Assembly (NCBI GenBank): GCA_004366385.1
Contig: SIRU01000021.1
Span: 1 to 35,762, forward strand
Direction of reading: 5' to 3'
Source: Actinomycetota bacterium
Lineage (GTDB): Bacteria > Actinomycetota > Thermoleophilia > Gaiellales > Gaiellaceae
DNA: 35,762 nt
In this document: in pieces, positions 1 to 7,325 of the stretch
How the letters are laid out: each line of letters starts with the position of its first letter
How positions within the stretch are numbered: position 1 is the stretch's first letter
Translations under genes and position numbers: made by a program
Notes under the pieces: model-generated
Databases searched by the model: none
What the model was told of the DNA's origin: nothing
Seen by the model: only the letters and a program-made list of their open reading frames with translations

Positions 1-96
1 TACTCACCTACCGGCGCTCGGGCCAGATGTCCTTTGTGCCGAGTTCGCAAGAAATCAGTCACACACGGCGGGATCGGACGTTCAGAAGTCGGGGCT

Positions 97-333
97 TCAT
101 GCCAGCTCCGGGAAGGTCTTCTCTATCAGCGCCTTTAGCTGAGCGGCAGACTCGGCGTTGAGTTGGATCGACTGACTCACCTTCCCCAGGATCTGGCGTT
201 CCAGCGACCCGTAGGTATCCAGCTGGAGGTAGCGGGCGCCACCGACGTCGAAGACGGTGTACCCGCACTCGACGACGCCATGCACCCGGTTTTGCTCCTT
301 CTGCAGCCTTGTGAAGTCTGTGATCAGCGCCAT
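97..333 (-). CDS. Small conserved protein of unknown function (78 aa)
   Basis: The protein is 78 residues long and starts at an ATG preceded by a strong AAGGAGG ribosome site about 4 bases away. It has a basic, polar N-terminus (ITDFTRLQKEQNRVHG), a beta-rich centre (CGYTVFDVGGARYLQLDTYG) and a helical end. I see no signal peptide or membrane segment. I recognise it as a short family that recurs in many bacteria, often beside restriction or accessory genes, but I know of no proven function. It stands alone: the stretch on its upstream side has no gene. Because it lies next to a tRNA half and gene fragments, it may belong to an old mobile segment; that is inference. Confidence 0.75.
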   Translation of the reverse strand: MALITDFTRLQKEQNRVHGVVECGYTVFDVGGARYLQLDTYGSLERQILGKVSQSIQLNAESAAQLKALIEKTFPELA

Positions 334-964
334 GACTCCTCCTTGGTGCGGACCGGTTCGCGCGCCATCAGCCGGTCGAATTACTCGGGTCGTGTATCAC
401 GCGAGGCAAGACGCTACTCCCGGCGTGCGTGCGCGGTAGAGGCGTCGTGCGCCGTCAGCCCGGGGCGGCCCTCGGCATCCGATCGAGTTCTCCAGGCCCC
501 CGCTTCAGCTCATGAGCCGGTCGGCCAAGGGAACACTGAGGGAACACGAACCCGACCTCGCGCGGGCAAGCGCGTCCACTTGCCCCGGCTCGACCCCACC
601 GGTCTGCAGGAGTTTCGTGGCCGGAGTGACCCGCGTTCCCCCTTGCTTCTTACTTCGAGCCTCCATGGTAAGGAGGGGGTCGACGGTTCGAGTCCGTCAG
701 AGGGCTTCGACAAAGGCCCTGCACATTGGGGGTACCCGCGCCGGCCGCGCGAGAGTGCGTCTTCGAGGCCCTCGCCGCAGTCGGCCCATGGTTGCGCCTC
801 GGAAGAGCGCGCGAAGCGGTCACTACGTTCGACCAAGACCGGCGGTGATCGCGCTTGCACACGGCGCGAGCCGAGCTCGCCGTCGCTAGTGCGAGGCCCA
901 GCTCATGGGAACGGCCGGGGTGGAGTCGGCCGACGTCGCCGCCTACGATGCGCATCAAGTCCAC
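334..964. other. Gene-free stretch with tRNA remnant
   Basis: About 630 bases hold no frame with recognisable protein similarity. Long open frames run through it on both strands but only because stop codons are rare in GC-rich DNA. The one recognisable element is the 3' half of a tRNA-Thr. Directly to the right, two gene fragments are joined. I read this as a decayed insertion or deletion junction. Confidence 0.6.
660..706 (+). tRNA. 3' half of tRNA-Thr (anticodon GGT), partial
   Basis: The bases fit the second half of a tRNA: anticodon stem CCTCC (660-664), loop ATGGTAA (665-671, anticodon GGT at 667-669), paired GGAGG (672-676), five variable bases, T-stem GACGG (682-686), T-loop TTCGAGT, paired CCGTC (694-698), acceptor strand AGAGGGC (699-705) and discriminator T. 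The expected 5' acceptor GCCCTCT and a D-arm are absent upstream, so it is not a working tRNA. A bare tRNA 3' end is the usual mark of site-specific integration by a tyrosine recombinase. No integrase is in view. Confidence 0.75.
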
Positions 965-1090
965 ATGACCGCGGTCACGCCCATCGGGCCGGTCCTCGTA
1001 GCGACGAAGCTCCAAGCGCCGCCGCTCCGGCCCGAGCTCGTCGCCCGGAAGGAGCTCGTGGAGCGCCTCGTCGCCGGGCGCGCGTGCAAA
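965..1090 (+). pseudogene. N-terminal fragment of a MalT/LuxR-type ATPase regulator
   Basis: From the ATG at 965 the frame reads VLVATKLQAPPLRPELVARK and on to ERLVAG, which matches the characteristic start of large MalT-like LuxR regulators, just before their P-loop. The similarity stops near 1085; no Walker A motif follows, and the next bases belong to a membrane-protein fragment in another frame. It is therefore a remnant of about 40 codons. Function is lost. Family assignment is by memory of the conserved N-terminus. Confidence 0.6.
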
Positions 1091-1091
1091 C

Positions 1092-1673
1092 GTGTACCTC
1101 TTCCTCGCCGTCGGGGGCTCGTTCGAACAGGAGCTCGGCTTCCTGGAGCGCCACCCGTGGGGAGTCGCGCTCGCCGTCTTCGTGGGCGCGGCCGTCGTCG
1201 CCGTCGGGGGACGGCTCGCCTCGCGCTGGCTGCGGCGCAGATGGGAGGAGGCCCGCGCGGGCGGCAAGATCCTTTCAGACTGGCGAGCGTACGTCCGGCG
1301 CGTTCTGATCCCGCAGCTGCTCTCCTGGGGGTGCAAGGTCGGCGTCGTCGCCGTGCTCCTCGCCGCATACGGCATTCCTGTCGGCTTCCACACGATCTTC
1401 AGCGTTCTCGCGGGCAACTCGCTCGCGAACCTCGCCTCGCTGACGCCGGGCGGCGTCGGCGTCAGTCAGGCGCTCCACGTCGCCTCGCTCCACGAGGTGA
1501 CGAGTGCGGCGACCGCGAGCGCCTTCTCGATCACGCAGCAACTGTTGACGACGGTCTGGAACATCGTCCTCGCCGTCGTCCTCGTCGCCGTCGCCTTCGG
1601 CCGCTCGGGGAAGCAGCTCGTCGAGGAGTCGTCCGTCCGGGCACGCGAGCTCCAGGCCGACCAGCGGGACTGA
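1092..1673 (+). CDS. Truncated flippase-like (LPG synthase TM / UPF0104) protein
   Basis: The 193-residue product matches the C-terminal half of the lysylphosphatidylglycerol-synthase transmembrane / UPF0104 family, integral membrane proteins of about 300-330 residues. The family signature is visible as GNSLANLASLTPGGVGVSQA (about 116-135), followed by the AFSITQQLLTTVWN helix and a last hydrophobic segment. The GTG at 1092 is only the first possible start after the junction with the MalT fragment; no ribosome site precedes it, and the family's N-terminal helices are missing. It is most likely a non-functional gene fragment, though it could still be translated into a four- to five-helix protein. 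Confidence 0.65.
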   Translation: MYLFLAVGGSFEQELGFLERHPWGVALAVFVGAAVVAVGGRLASRWLRRRWEEARAGGKILSDWRAYVRRVLIPQLLSWGCKVGVVAVLLAAYGIPVGFHTIFSVLAGNSLANLASLTPGGVGVSQALHVASLHEVTSAATASAFSITQQLLTTVWNIVLAVVLVAVAFGRSGKQLVEESSVRARELQADQRD

Positions 1674-1789
1674 GCTCGTCCCGAGGGGCGGCAGCAGAGG
1701 CACCTTCCGTGGCAGCGGCTTGACAGCGCGGCCTGCGAGCCTGCCGTCGATCGAGCTCCGCAACGACGGATTCCAAGGAGGTGGCGGAC

Positions 1790-2428
1790 ATGCCAACCGA
1801 CACGATATGGAGGCGAGTCGGCAGCCCCGGTCAGCACCACGGCGACCTGAACCTCGACCCGCCCGGGCTCGGGGAGAAGGGCGAACGGCTTCTCGCCCGC
1901 AACTGGAAGGCGATCGCGGCGCAGGGTCTCCTGTGGCTCGTCTGCGGGGTCGCCCTCGTCGCGTGGCCGGAGCCTGGCGCACGGACGCTCGCGGTGCTGA
2001 TGGCGGTGCTGGCGCTCGCCGACGGCGTGCTCTCGGGCTACGCCGCGTTCGCCGTGCCGCTGCTCCGAGGCGTGCAGCGCTGGCTCCTTCTCGAGGCAGT
2101 CGTGGCGATCGCACTGGGTGTCGCGCTGCTCGCGCTGCCCGGCCTGTCCGCGACCTCGCTCCTCACCGTCATCGCCGTCTGGGCCGTCACGAAGGGCTTC
2201 CTCAAGATCACCGCCGCGCGGAGGCTGCCACTGACCGGCGGCCGAGAGCTGCTGCTCGGCTGGAGCGGGATCCTCTCGGTCGTCTTCGGCCTGGTGATGC
2301 TCCTCGAGCCGGGCGGAGGTGCGCTCGTCCTCCTCCCGCTGATCGCGATCTTCGCGATCGTGACGGGCGTCATGCAGGTGGTGCTCGCGCTCGAGCTGCG
2401 TCTTCTCACGCGCCGAGCAGCGCCCTGA
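1790..2428 (+). CDS. HdeD/DUF308-family membrane protein
   Basis: The 212-residue protein has a polar N-terminal tail of about 38 residues and then six hydrophobic helices (about 41-60, 66-83, 97-115, 120-141, 153-172, 177-201) in three repeats, each ending in the small-residue/Gly-rich pattern of the HdeD/DUF308 family. HdeD proteins are linked to acid resistance in Escherichia coli, but the molecular role of actinobacterial members is not known. I chose the ATG at 1790 over the in-frame GTG at 1781 because AGGAGG (1776-1781) overlaps the GTG and is well spaced for the ATG. A TTGACA hexamer lies at 1720-1725, but no clear -10 follows. The gene converges on the patatin gene. Confidence 0.85.
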   Translation: MPTDTIWRRVGSPGQHHGDLNLDPPGLGEKGERLLARNWKAIAAQGLLWLVCGVALVAWPEPGARTLAVLMAVLALADGVLSGYAAFAVPLLRGVQRWLLLEAVVAIALGVALLALPGLSATSLLTVIAVWAVTKGFLKITAARRLPLTGGRELLLGWSGILSVVFGLVMLLEPGGGALVLLPLIAIFAIVTGVMQVVLALELRLLTRRAAP

Positions 2429-2432
2429 AGCA

Positions 2433-2450
2433 GAGACCTGTCTAGGTCTC
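2433..2450. terminator. Hairpin between convergent genes
   Basis: A perfect seven-base stem GAGACCT/AGGTCTC with a GTCT loop sits between the HdeD-like gene and the patatin gene, overlapping the last codons of the latter. There is no T-run, as is usual in GC-rich actinobacteria. Confidence 0.5.
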
Positions 2451-3416
2451 GAGCGCGTGCGCGATCGCGGAGAGATCTCGATCCTTCTCCGCGACGAGCT
2501 CGCGTGCGCGCTGGTGCAGGCAGGCGACGTTCTCGGGGCTCGAGTCGTCCATCGTGAAGCTGCAAGGGCCGACCGTCGTCTGCAGTCGCCAGTAGCGGAG
2601 CCGGTCGCCGTCGGCGAGGCGGGTGAGGAGCTCGTGGACCAGGCGCCCGCCACCCGTGGCAACGGCCTCGAGAACTGTACGGGCGAGCGCGCCGGCGTCT
2701 CGGATCTGCGCCCGCTCCGCCACGGGAAGCGGATCGTGTGGTGGTCGTGCCCCGGTGCCGAGCGACAGCAGCACGAGCGGTCGCTCCTCGCGAGCAGCGG
2801 CTCGTGAACCGAGCAGGTAGCCGAGGAGCGCCGGGCTGTTCGCGTAGAGGCCGCCGTCGACGAGCATCCGCTCGCGACCCCCGGACGTGACGACCTGGGG
2901 CTTGAAGAACATCGGCGCCGCGGACGTCGCGCGAGCCGCGACGGCCATCGTCACGTCGCTGACGTCACCGAGCTCCGGACGGCTTGCGAGCATCACCGGC
3001 TCGCCGTACGCGAGGTCGTAGCTCGTCACGACGACATCGGTGAAGGCTGCCGTCAGCGGCGTGTCGCCGAGAAAGCGAGCGAGCGCCTCCTCGAGTCCCT
3101 CGACGGAGTAGCGCGTGCCCTCGCGCACCCAGGCCGACCGCGCGAGCGGGATCGGCCCTCCTCCGGGAAAGATCGTCTGCCCGTCTGAGAGATAGAGATC
3201 GAGCAACCGTTCCGCGGGATGTCGCGGGTGCTCACCCTCGGGCACCGTGAGCCCGAGCGCGATGATCCCCCCGGTCGACGTGCCGACCATCAAGTCGAAC
3301 GCGCTCGCGAGGGGCCGTGGCGCGAGCCGCCGCTCAAGGTCGACGAGCACCGTGGCGGGGATGATCCCTCGGATCCCGCCACCGTCGATCGCGAGCACCC
3401 GGTAGGGGGCGGCCAC
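2442..3416 (-). CDS. Patatin-like phospholipase
   Basis: This 324-residue patatin-family lipid acyl hydrolase shows all catalytic elements: oxyanion-hole DGGGIRG (11-17), nucleophile elbow GTSTG (45-49, Ser47) and the dyad aspartate in DGG (187-189, Asp187). It has no signal peptide or membrane segment, so it probably acts in the cytosol on membrane phospholipid or acyl esters. The family includes metabolic lipases and defence effectors such as CapV; no nucleotide cyclase gene is near, so a metabolic role is more likely. The GTG start lies six bases behind a TAGGGT box, suggesting a leaderless transcript. Length and motifs indicate an intact enzyme. Confidence 0.9.
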   Translation of the reverse strand: MAAPYRVLAIDGGGIRGIIPATVLVDLERRLAPRPLASAFDLMVGTSTGGIIALGLTVPEGEHPRHPAERLLDLYLSDGQTIFPGGGPIPLARSAWVREGTRYSVEGLEEALARFLGDTPLTAAFTDVVVTSYDLAYGEPVMLASRPELGDVSDVTMAVAARATSAAPMFFKPQVVTSGGRERMLVDGGLYANSPALLGYLLGSRAAAREERPLVLLSLGTGARPPHDPLPVAERAQIRDAGALARTVLEAVATGGGRLVHELLTRLADGDRLRYWRLQTTVGPCSFTMDDSSPENVACLHQRARELVAEKDRDLSAIAHALET

Positions 3417-3422
3417 AGCGCC

Positions 3423-3428
3423 ACCCTA
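3423..3428 (-). promoter_or_regulatory. -10 box TAGGGT of the patatin gene
   Basis: TAGGGT on the minus strand is followed by exactly six bases and the GTG start. The same geometry recurs at seven starts in this window, and no Shine-Dalgarno sequence is present here. Confidence 0.5.
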
Positions 3429-3474
3429 CAACCGCGGCGATGCAGAGCTCACCGCGGCGGGCAGCGAGCTGCGC

Positions 3475-3903
3475 TCAGCGCACCGCTCTCTTCACGAGCG
3501 CGGCGATCTTCCGCTCCTCGGCGGCGGTCAGCTCCTTGAGCGCGAAGGACGTCGGCCACATGGCGCCCTGGTCGAGGTTCGCCTCGTCGCTGAAGCCGAG
3601 CGTCGCGTACCTCGACTTGAACTTCCCTGCGCTCTGGAAGAAGCAGACGACCTTGCCGTCCCTCGCGTACGCGGGCATCCCGTACCACGTCTTCGGCCAG
3701 AGGTCGGGCGCGCTGGCGGTGACGATCTCGTGCACCCGCTCGGCGAGGGTGCGATCCGCGCCCTTCATCTCCGCGATCTTCGCGAGCAGGTCCTTCTCTC
3801 CGGCCGCCCGGTCCCTGTTCGCGCGCTCCTCCGCCTTCAGCTCGCGGGCGCGCTCCCTCATCGCGGCGCGCTCCTCGGCCGTGAATCCCTTCTTCTCAGC
3901 CAT
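3475..3903 (-). CDS. DUF1801/YdhG-like domain protein
   Basis: The 142-residue product begins with a charged, Lys/Glu/Arg-rich helix (to about residue 45) and continues into a DUF1801/YdhG-like domain, marked by [20 protein letters not shown] and the later [11 protein letters not shown]. Members are small soluble alpha/beta proteins; one relative, FrataxinYdhG of Bacillus, was proposed as an iron chaperone, but this branch is uncharacterised. I chose the ATG at 3903, which has AGAGGAG about ten bases upstream, over the GTG at 3945. It stands alone, followed by the patatin gene on the same strand 58 bases away, so co-transcription is possible. Confidence 0.75.
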   Translation of the reverse strand: MAEKKGFTAEERAAMRERARELKAEERANRDRAAGEKDLLAKIAEMKGADRTLAERVHEIVTASAPDLWPKTWYGMPAYARDGKVVCFFQSAGKFKSRYATLGFSDEANLDQGAMWPTSFALKELTAAEERKIAALVKRAVR

Positions 3904-3975
3904 TGCGATCGGTCTCCTCTCGTCCCGTTCGGCCCGAGCATGCACGAACGGTCGCGGCCGACCAAGGGTCGCGGC

Positions 3976-4212
3976 CTACGCCGCGCTCCTCGGCCCGTGG
4001 ACGAAGCCGTCGCGCCAGCTCGGGTAGAGCGGCTGCCAGCCGAGGTCGCGCTCGGCCTTCGCGTTCGACGCGCCGCGGCCCTCGACCATCATCGTTGCCG
4101 GCATCTCGCCGGCGAAGAGCTTCCCGAGCCAGAACGGCACGCGGCGGGGCGGCTTCGCTCCGACGGCGCTCGCCGCGTATGGCAGCCACTCCGACACCGG
4201 GGCCCCGGTCGC
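3976..4212 (-). pseudogene. C-terminal fragment of an NAD-dependent epimerase/SDR
   Basis: The frame reads PVSEWLPYAASAVGAKPPRR, then a GEMPATMM segment and GASNAKAERDLGWQPLYPSW, which is the conserved C-terminus of extended short-chain dehydrogenases of the NAD-dependent epimerase group (about 310 residues when complete). The Rossmann fold with its GxxGxxG motif and the catalytic YxxxK are missing: similarity fades upstream of about 4212. Only some 78 codons remain, so the gene is dead. A hairpin at 4273-4306 and the terminator of the next gene lie just upstream. Confidence 0.7.
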
Positions 4213-4272
4213 CGACCTCCGCGCGATCCTGCGCCCGCCGGCGCGCGACCGGGTAGGTGCTGCGCGACGCAG

Positions 4273-4306
4273 CCCGGGCCGCCCCGCTGAGGCGAGGCGG
4301 CCCGGG
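4273..4306. terminator. GC-rich hairpin (11-bp perfect stem)
   Basis: CCCGGGCCGCC at 4273-4283 pairs perfectly with GGCGGCCCGGG at 4296-4306 around a 12-base loop. It lies in the space between the epimerase fragment and the collagen-like gene and may be the old terminator of a gene lost here. Confidence 0.5.
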
Positions 4307-4373
4307 TAGGTCGGCGGGCGTATCGGCTACGGCGTCACGTCGTGCGGAACCGGCGAGGACGCCGGCGTTGGGC

Positions 4374-4400
4374 GAGAAGGCCCCCTGCGCGGGCCTTCTC
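4374..4400 (-). terminator. Terminator of the collagen-like gene
   Basis: GAGAAGGCCC (4374-4383) and GGGCCTTCTC (4391-4400) form a perfect ten-base stem with a seven-base loop, about 47 bases after the stop of the collagen-like gene on the minus strand. Confidence 0.6.
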
Positions 4401-4447
4401 GTTCCCATGAGCCCCGGCGACGCTCACGACGACGACGCTCGCGCAGA

Positions 4448-5191
4448 TCACCGAGCCGCTGCGACCACCGTGAGCGTCGCCGTTTGGACGGTCAGCGCGG
4501 CGTTGCGTGTAGGAGCTACGACGACATTTGCGCGCCTGCAGCTGACCCGGACGTCGTAGCTGCCCGCCGGCTGGTCGACGGCAGCCGTGAGCGCGATCTG
4601 GCGGAAGACGACCTGGCCCGCATCCGTCTTCTCGAACGTCACGTCGGCGAGCTGCCCGATCGGCGTGTACACAGCGCCGACGCCGACCTCGAGTCGGCAG
4701 AACGCCTGCCCCGCGTTGTCGCCTGCGGTGGTCGGCTTGAACACGGCGAGCGTGGCGGTCGCCACGATACGCGCCGGGAACCCGACCGCGAGCGGGCCGG
4801 AGTGGTTGGGGCCGGCGGAGCCAAGATCGACCGCGACTTGCTCCACCGTCGTGAGCGAGAGGTTGGCCGTCCGCATCCCGAAGCCGGACGCCGTAGGCCC
4901 TGCCGGCCCGACGGCTCCCTGAGGCCCTGCAGGCCCCGCGGGACCCGCGGGACCTGCGGGCCCCCGGGATCCCTGCGGCCCGCGGGCTCCGCGCTGCCCC
5001 TTGAACAGCGCGACCGTGCTCTTCGCCACCTTGGGCGGCGTGACCGCTCCCTTCTTCAGCTGCGCGGCGCCGACGCTGTTTCTCGGTAGGGCGGCAGCGG
5101 CGGCGAAGGCGGTGCCGCTCAGGGCCACGAACAGCGCGAGCACCGCGACGACCATCGCCGGCGCCGGCCGGCGTCCCAGGATGAGTCTCAT
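4448..5191 (-). CDS. Secreted protein with short collagen-like tract
   Basis: The 247-residue product starts at an ATG behind an AAGGGGGA site. Residues about 10-33 (APAMVVAVLALFVALSGTAFA) form a signal peptide. A motif-rich linker of the type NSVGAAQLKKGAV follows, then a collagen-like Gly-X-Y run (about residues 65-92, GARGPQG...GPAGPAGPAGP) and a beta-rich C-terminal domain with a pair of cysteines. Such proteins are frequent and multi-copy in Thermoleophilia; they are thought to be exported surface or matrix proteins, but their role is not established. The 30712-31248 protein has the same plan. An inverted repeat AGGGCAG-N10-CTGCCCT at 5240-5263 upstream could be an operator. Confidence 0.8.
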   Translation of the reverse strand: MRLILGRRPAPAMVVAVLALFVALSGTAFAAAAALPRNSVGAAQLKKGAVTPPKVAKSTVALFKGQRGARGPQGSRGPAGPAGPAGPAGPQGAVGPAGPTASGFGMRTANLSLTTVEQVAVDLGSAGPNHSGPLAVGFPARIVATATLAVFKPTTAGDNAGQAFCRLEVGVGAVYTPIGQLADVTFEKTDAGQVVFRQIALTAAVDQPAGSYDVRVSCRRANVVVAPTRNAALTVQTATLTVVAAAR

Positions 5192-5344
5192 GAGATGTCC
5201 CCCTTTGTCCCGGATTCCCGCCAATGCTAGGCGCAAGCCAGGGCAGCCGCAGGCGCCTGCCCTCGGTGACGAGACGAGGGGTTGCGCGCTGGGTGCACCC
5301 ACTGAACGCAAGAGCCGGAGCGACATGGGCGCCGGCCCGGCGGG

Positions 5345-7138
5345 TCATGCGGAGGCCGCCCTGGCGTGCGTCACCTCGAGCAGGTAGGCGACCACCACGT
5401 CCTCGTCTCCCAGTCCGACGTGGTACGCGTCGGAGAGCTGTTCGACGCGCTCGATCTGCTCGCGGTGCTGCTCGAACAGCGGGCTGAAGGGGAAGAAGCT
5501 GAAGTCCACGACCCGGGCCTGCAGCCCCGAGGACGCGAGCAGCCGCTCCGTCGCCGCCTGCCCGACGAGCGAGAGCTGCATCACGTACGCGCGGCCCGCC
5601 GGCGCGAGCAGCTGCGGCAGCAGGCGGAGGAAGTGGTCGAGGACGGTGCGCCCCCAGTAGTCGAGAGGGCGGTGCCCCGTCGGCTCGGAGAACGGGTCGA
5701 CGGGGAGCTGGTACAGGCTCGCGACCACGACCTCGAAGCTCCGGTCCGGCTCCCAGTCGAAGAGGTCGACCGTGTCCCCGGTCACCCTGTCGGAGACGCC
5801 GTTGCGGAACGCGTTCGCGAGCGTGTTCGCGACGGCGTTGCGGTCGATGTCGATCGCGTGCACGCTCTCGGCCTCGTTGAGGGCGAGCTGGACGGCGAGG
5901 ATGCCCGTCCCGCAACCGACGTCGATGCAGCTCGCGCCCTTCCCGGCGCCGGTCTCGAAGAGGTGCTTCCAGACGAGGAACGACCCCTGCGTCGGCACGA
6001 ACACGCCCGGGTCGACCACGAGCTCGGGGAACGGGAGCGGGAAGAGCACGCGGCCGCGCTCGTCCACCCACGGCTCGGCCGGGGCCTCCGCCACGTCCTC
6101 CTCGTCGCCGCGGGTGGCGCCCGTCGGCTCGCGCCGCTCGCGCCCCGGCTTCGTGCCCGCGAGCGCGCGCGCGGCGGCCGCGAGGTGCTCGGGCGTCGTG
6201 CCGCAGCAGCCGCCGACGATCTGCGCGCCCTCCGCGCGCCACCCGAGCGCGAGCTCCGCGTACTCCTCCGGGCCGATCTCCTCGTCGAAGCGCCACAGCG
6301 GGCCGGCGAGGTGGCCGAGGTTCGGGTAGACGCCGAGCGGAAGCTCGGTGAAGTCGCGGAGCCAGGACAGCAGCCCCGGCACGTGGTCGACGGGGAGGCA
6401 GTTGATCAGGAGCGCGCCGACGCCCATCTCCTCGAAGCGCCGCGCCGCACGGCCGAAGAGGTCGCCCTCGGGCGGGCCCCAGTGCTGCCCGTAGACGCCG
6501 CAGACGCCGTGCCGGCAGCGGCGGAAGGACAGCCAGACGGGAAGGCCCGTCTTCAGCATTCGCTCGACCGTGACGAAGGTCTCCGGGTCGCGGAGCAGCG
6601 TCATCGTCTCGAGCAGGACGAGATCCGGCGGCTCCTCCTCGAAGACGCGGGCGAGCAAGTCGATGGTGCCCTGGCGCTGCGGCGAGTCGACCTCCTCCGA
6701 GATGGTGAACGCGACTGCGCACTCGCCCTCGCGGCCCGCGTCCGCGATCGCCTGCCGGGCGAGCCGCACGCCGAGGCGGGCGATGTCCATCCAATGCGCC
6801 TGGAGCGGCGCCGGGCGCCCGCTGCGGAGCTCGAGCTCGGGCGCGGAGAGGATCGACCACGTGTTCGTCGAGACGACGTCGCAGCCCGCGGCCACATAGC
6901 GCGCGTGCACCTCGTGGACGGCCTGCGGCGCGCGGTACAGCGCCCACGTGCCCCAGAGCTCGGGGTCCGGGCCCGCCTCGCCCTGCAAGGGGCGGAGACG
7001 CTGGAGCTCGGTCGCGATCCCGCCGTCGAGGATGACGCAGCGCTCCTCGGCCAGCAACTGCCGGAGGCGGCCGTACGCCGGCGACTCACGCGTCGGAGTC
7101 ACGTGCCCGCCGTGGGCCTCGGCGGCGCTACCGGACAC
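5345..7138 (-). CDS. Homocysteine S-methyltransferase fused to a class I SAM methyltransferase
   Basis: Two enzymes are joined in 597 residues. Residues about 30-328 are a homocysteine S-methyltransferase barrel: it begins ILDGGIATELQ and carries the three zinc/thiol cysteines in NCLP (Cys247) and GGCCGTTP (Cys311, Cys312). After a charged linker (330-360) comes a class I methyltransferase domain with the SAM loop DVGCGTG (406-412) and acidic DIDRNAV (430-436), similar to PrmA/HemK-type folds, but with ASLYQLPV where an NPPY motif would be expected. The first half should make methionine from homocysteine and a methyl donor; the second half's substrate is unknown. GTG start with GGAGG seven bases upstream. 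No neighbour is obviously co-transcribed. Confidence 0.85.
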   Translation of the reverse strand: MSGSAAEAHGGHVTPTRESPAYGRLRQLLAEERCVILDGGIATELQRLRPLQGEAGPDPELWGTWALYRAPQAVHEVHARYVAAGCDVVSTNTWSILSAPELELRSGRPAPLQAHWMDIARLGVRLARQAIADAGREGECAVAFTISEEVDSPQRQGTIDLLARVFEEEPPDLVLLETMTLLRDPETFVTVERMLKTGLPVWLSFRRCRHGVCGVYGQHWGPPEGDLFGRAARRFEEMGVGALLINCLPVDHVPGLLSWLRDFTELPLGVYPNLGHLAGPLWRFDEEIGPEEYAELALGWRAEGAQIVGGCCGTTPEHLAAAARALAGTKPGRERREPTGATRGDEEDVAEAPAEPWVDERGRVLFPLPFPELVVDPGVFVPTQGSFLVWKHLFETGAGKGASCIDVGCGTGILAVQLALNEAESVHAIDIDRNAVANTLANAFRNGVSDRVTGDTVDLFDWEPDRSFEVVVASLYQLPVDPFSEPTGHRPLDYWGRTVLDHFLRLLPQLLAPAGRAYVMQLSLVGQAATERLLASSGLQARVVDFSFFPFSPLFEQHREQIERVEQLSDAYHVGLGDEDVVVAYLLEVTHARAASA

Positions 7139-7325
7139 GGAGCGCCTCCGCGACGCTCGCGACGTCGTCGCGGCGCTTCGGGTGGTTGCACGGGTGGCTC
7201 CTCGGCGTCTTCATCCGCTCACGAGCATCATGCCGGGGTGTCCGACGGTCTGGACACGCCAGTACCGTGCATGGCGTCAGCGAGGCCGCAGGACACGCGG
7301 CCGGCCGCGCGAAAGGAGTCTGTCC

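Noticed and set aside
510-860. Minus-strand frame with GLEPSTPSLPWRLEVRSK
   Set aside because: This familiar hypothetical peptide is the antisense reading of the tRNA-Thr 3' half, not a gene.
1781-1789. Upstream GTG start for the HdeD-like gene
   Set aside because: Its G is part of the AGGAGG site that is correctly spaced for the ATG at 1790.
2442-3416. Patatin gene as a CapV-type phage-defence effector
   Set aside because: No cyclic-nucleotide synthase or other CBASS gene lies nearby, so only a lipase call is supported.
4335-6947. 870-codon minus-strand frame
   Set aside because: Arg/Ala/Gly/Pro-rich shadow of the homocysteine methyltransferase fusion and the collagen-like gene; long stop-free frames are expected in such GC-rich DNA.
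7128-7214. Short frame MKTPRSHPCNHPKRRDDVAS
   Set aside because: Only 28 codons, no convincing ribosome site or family; it overlaps the start of the methyltransferase fusion.
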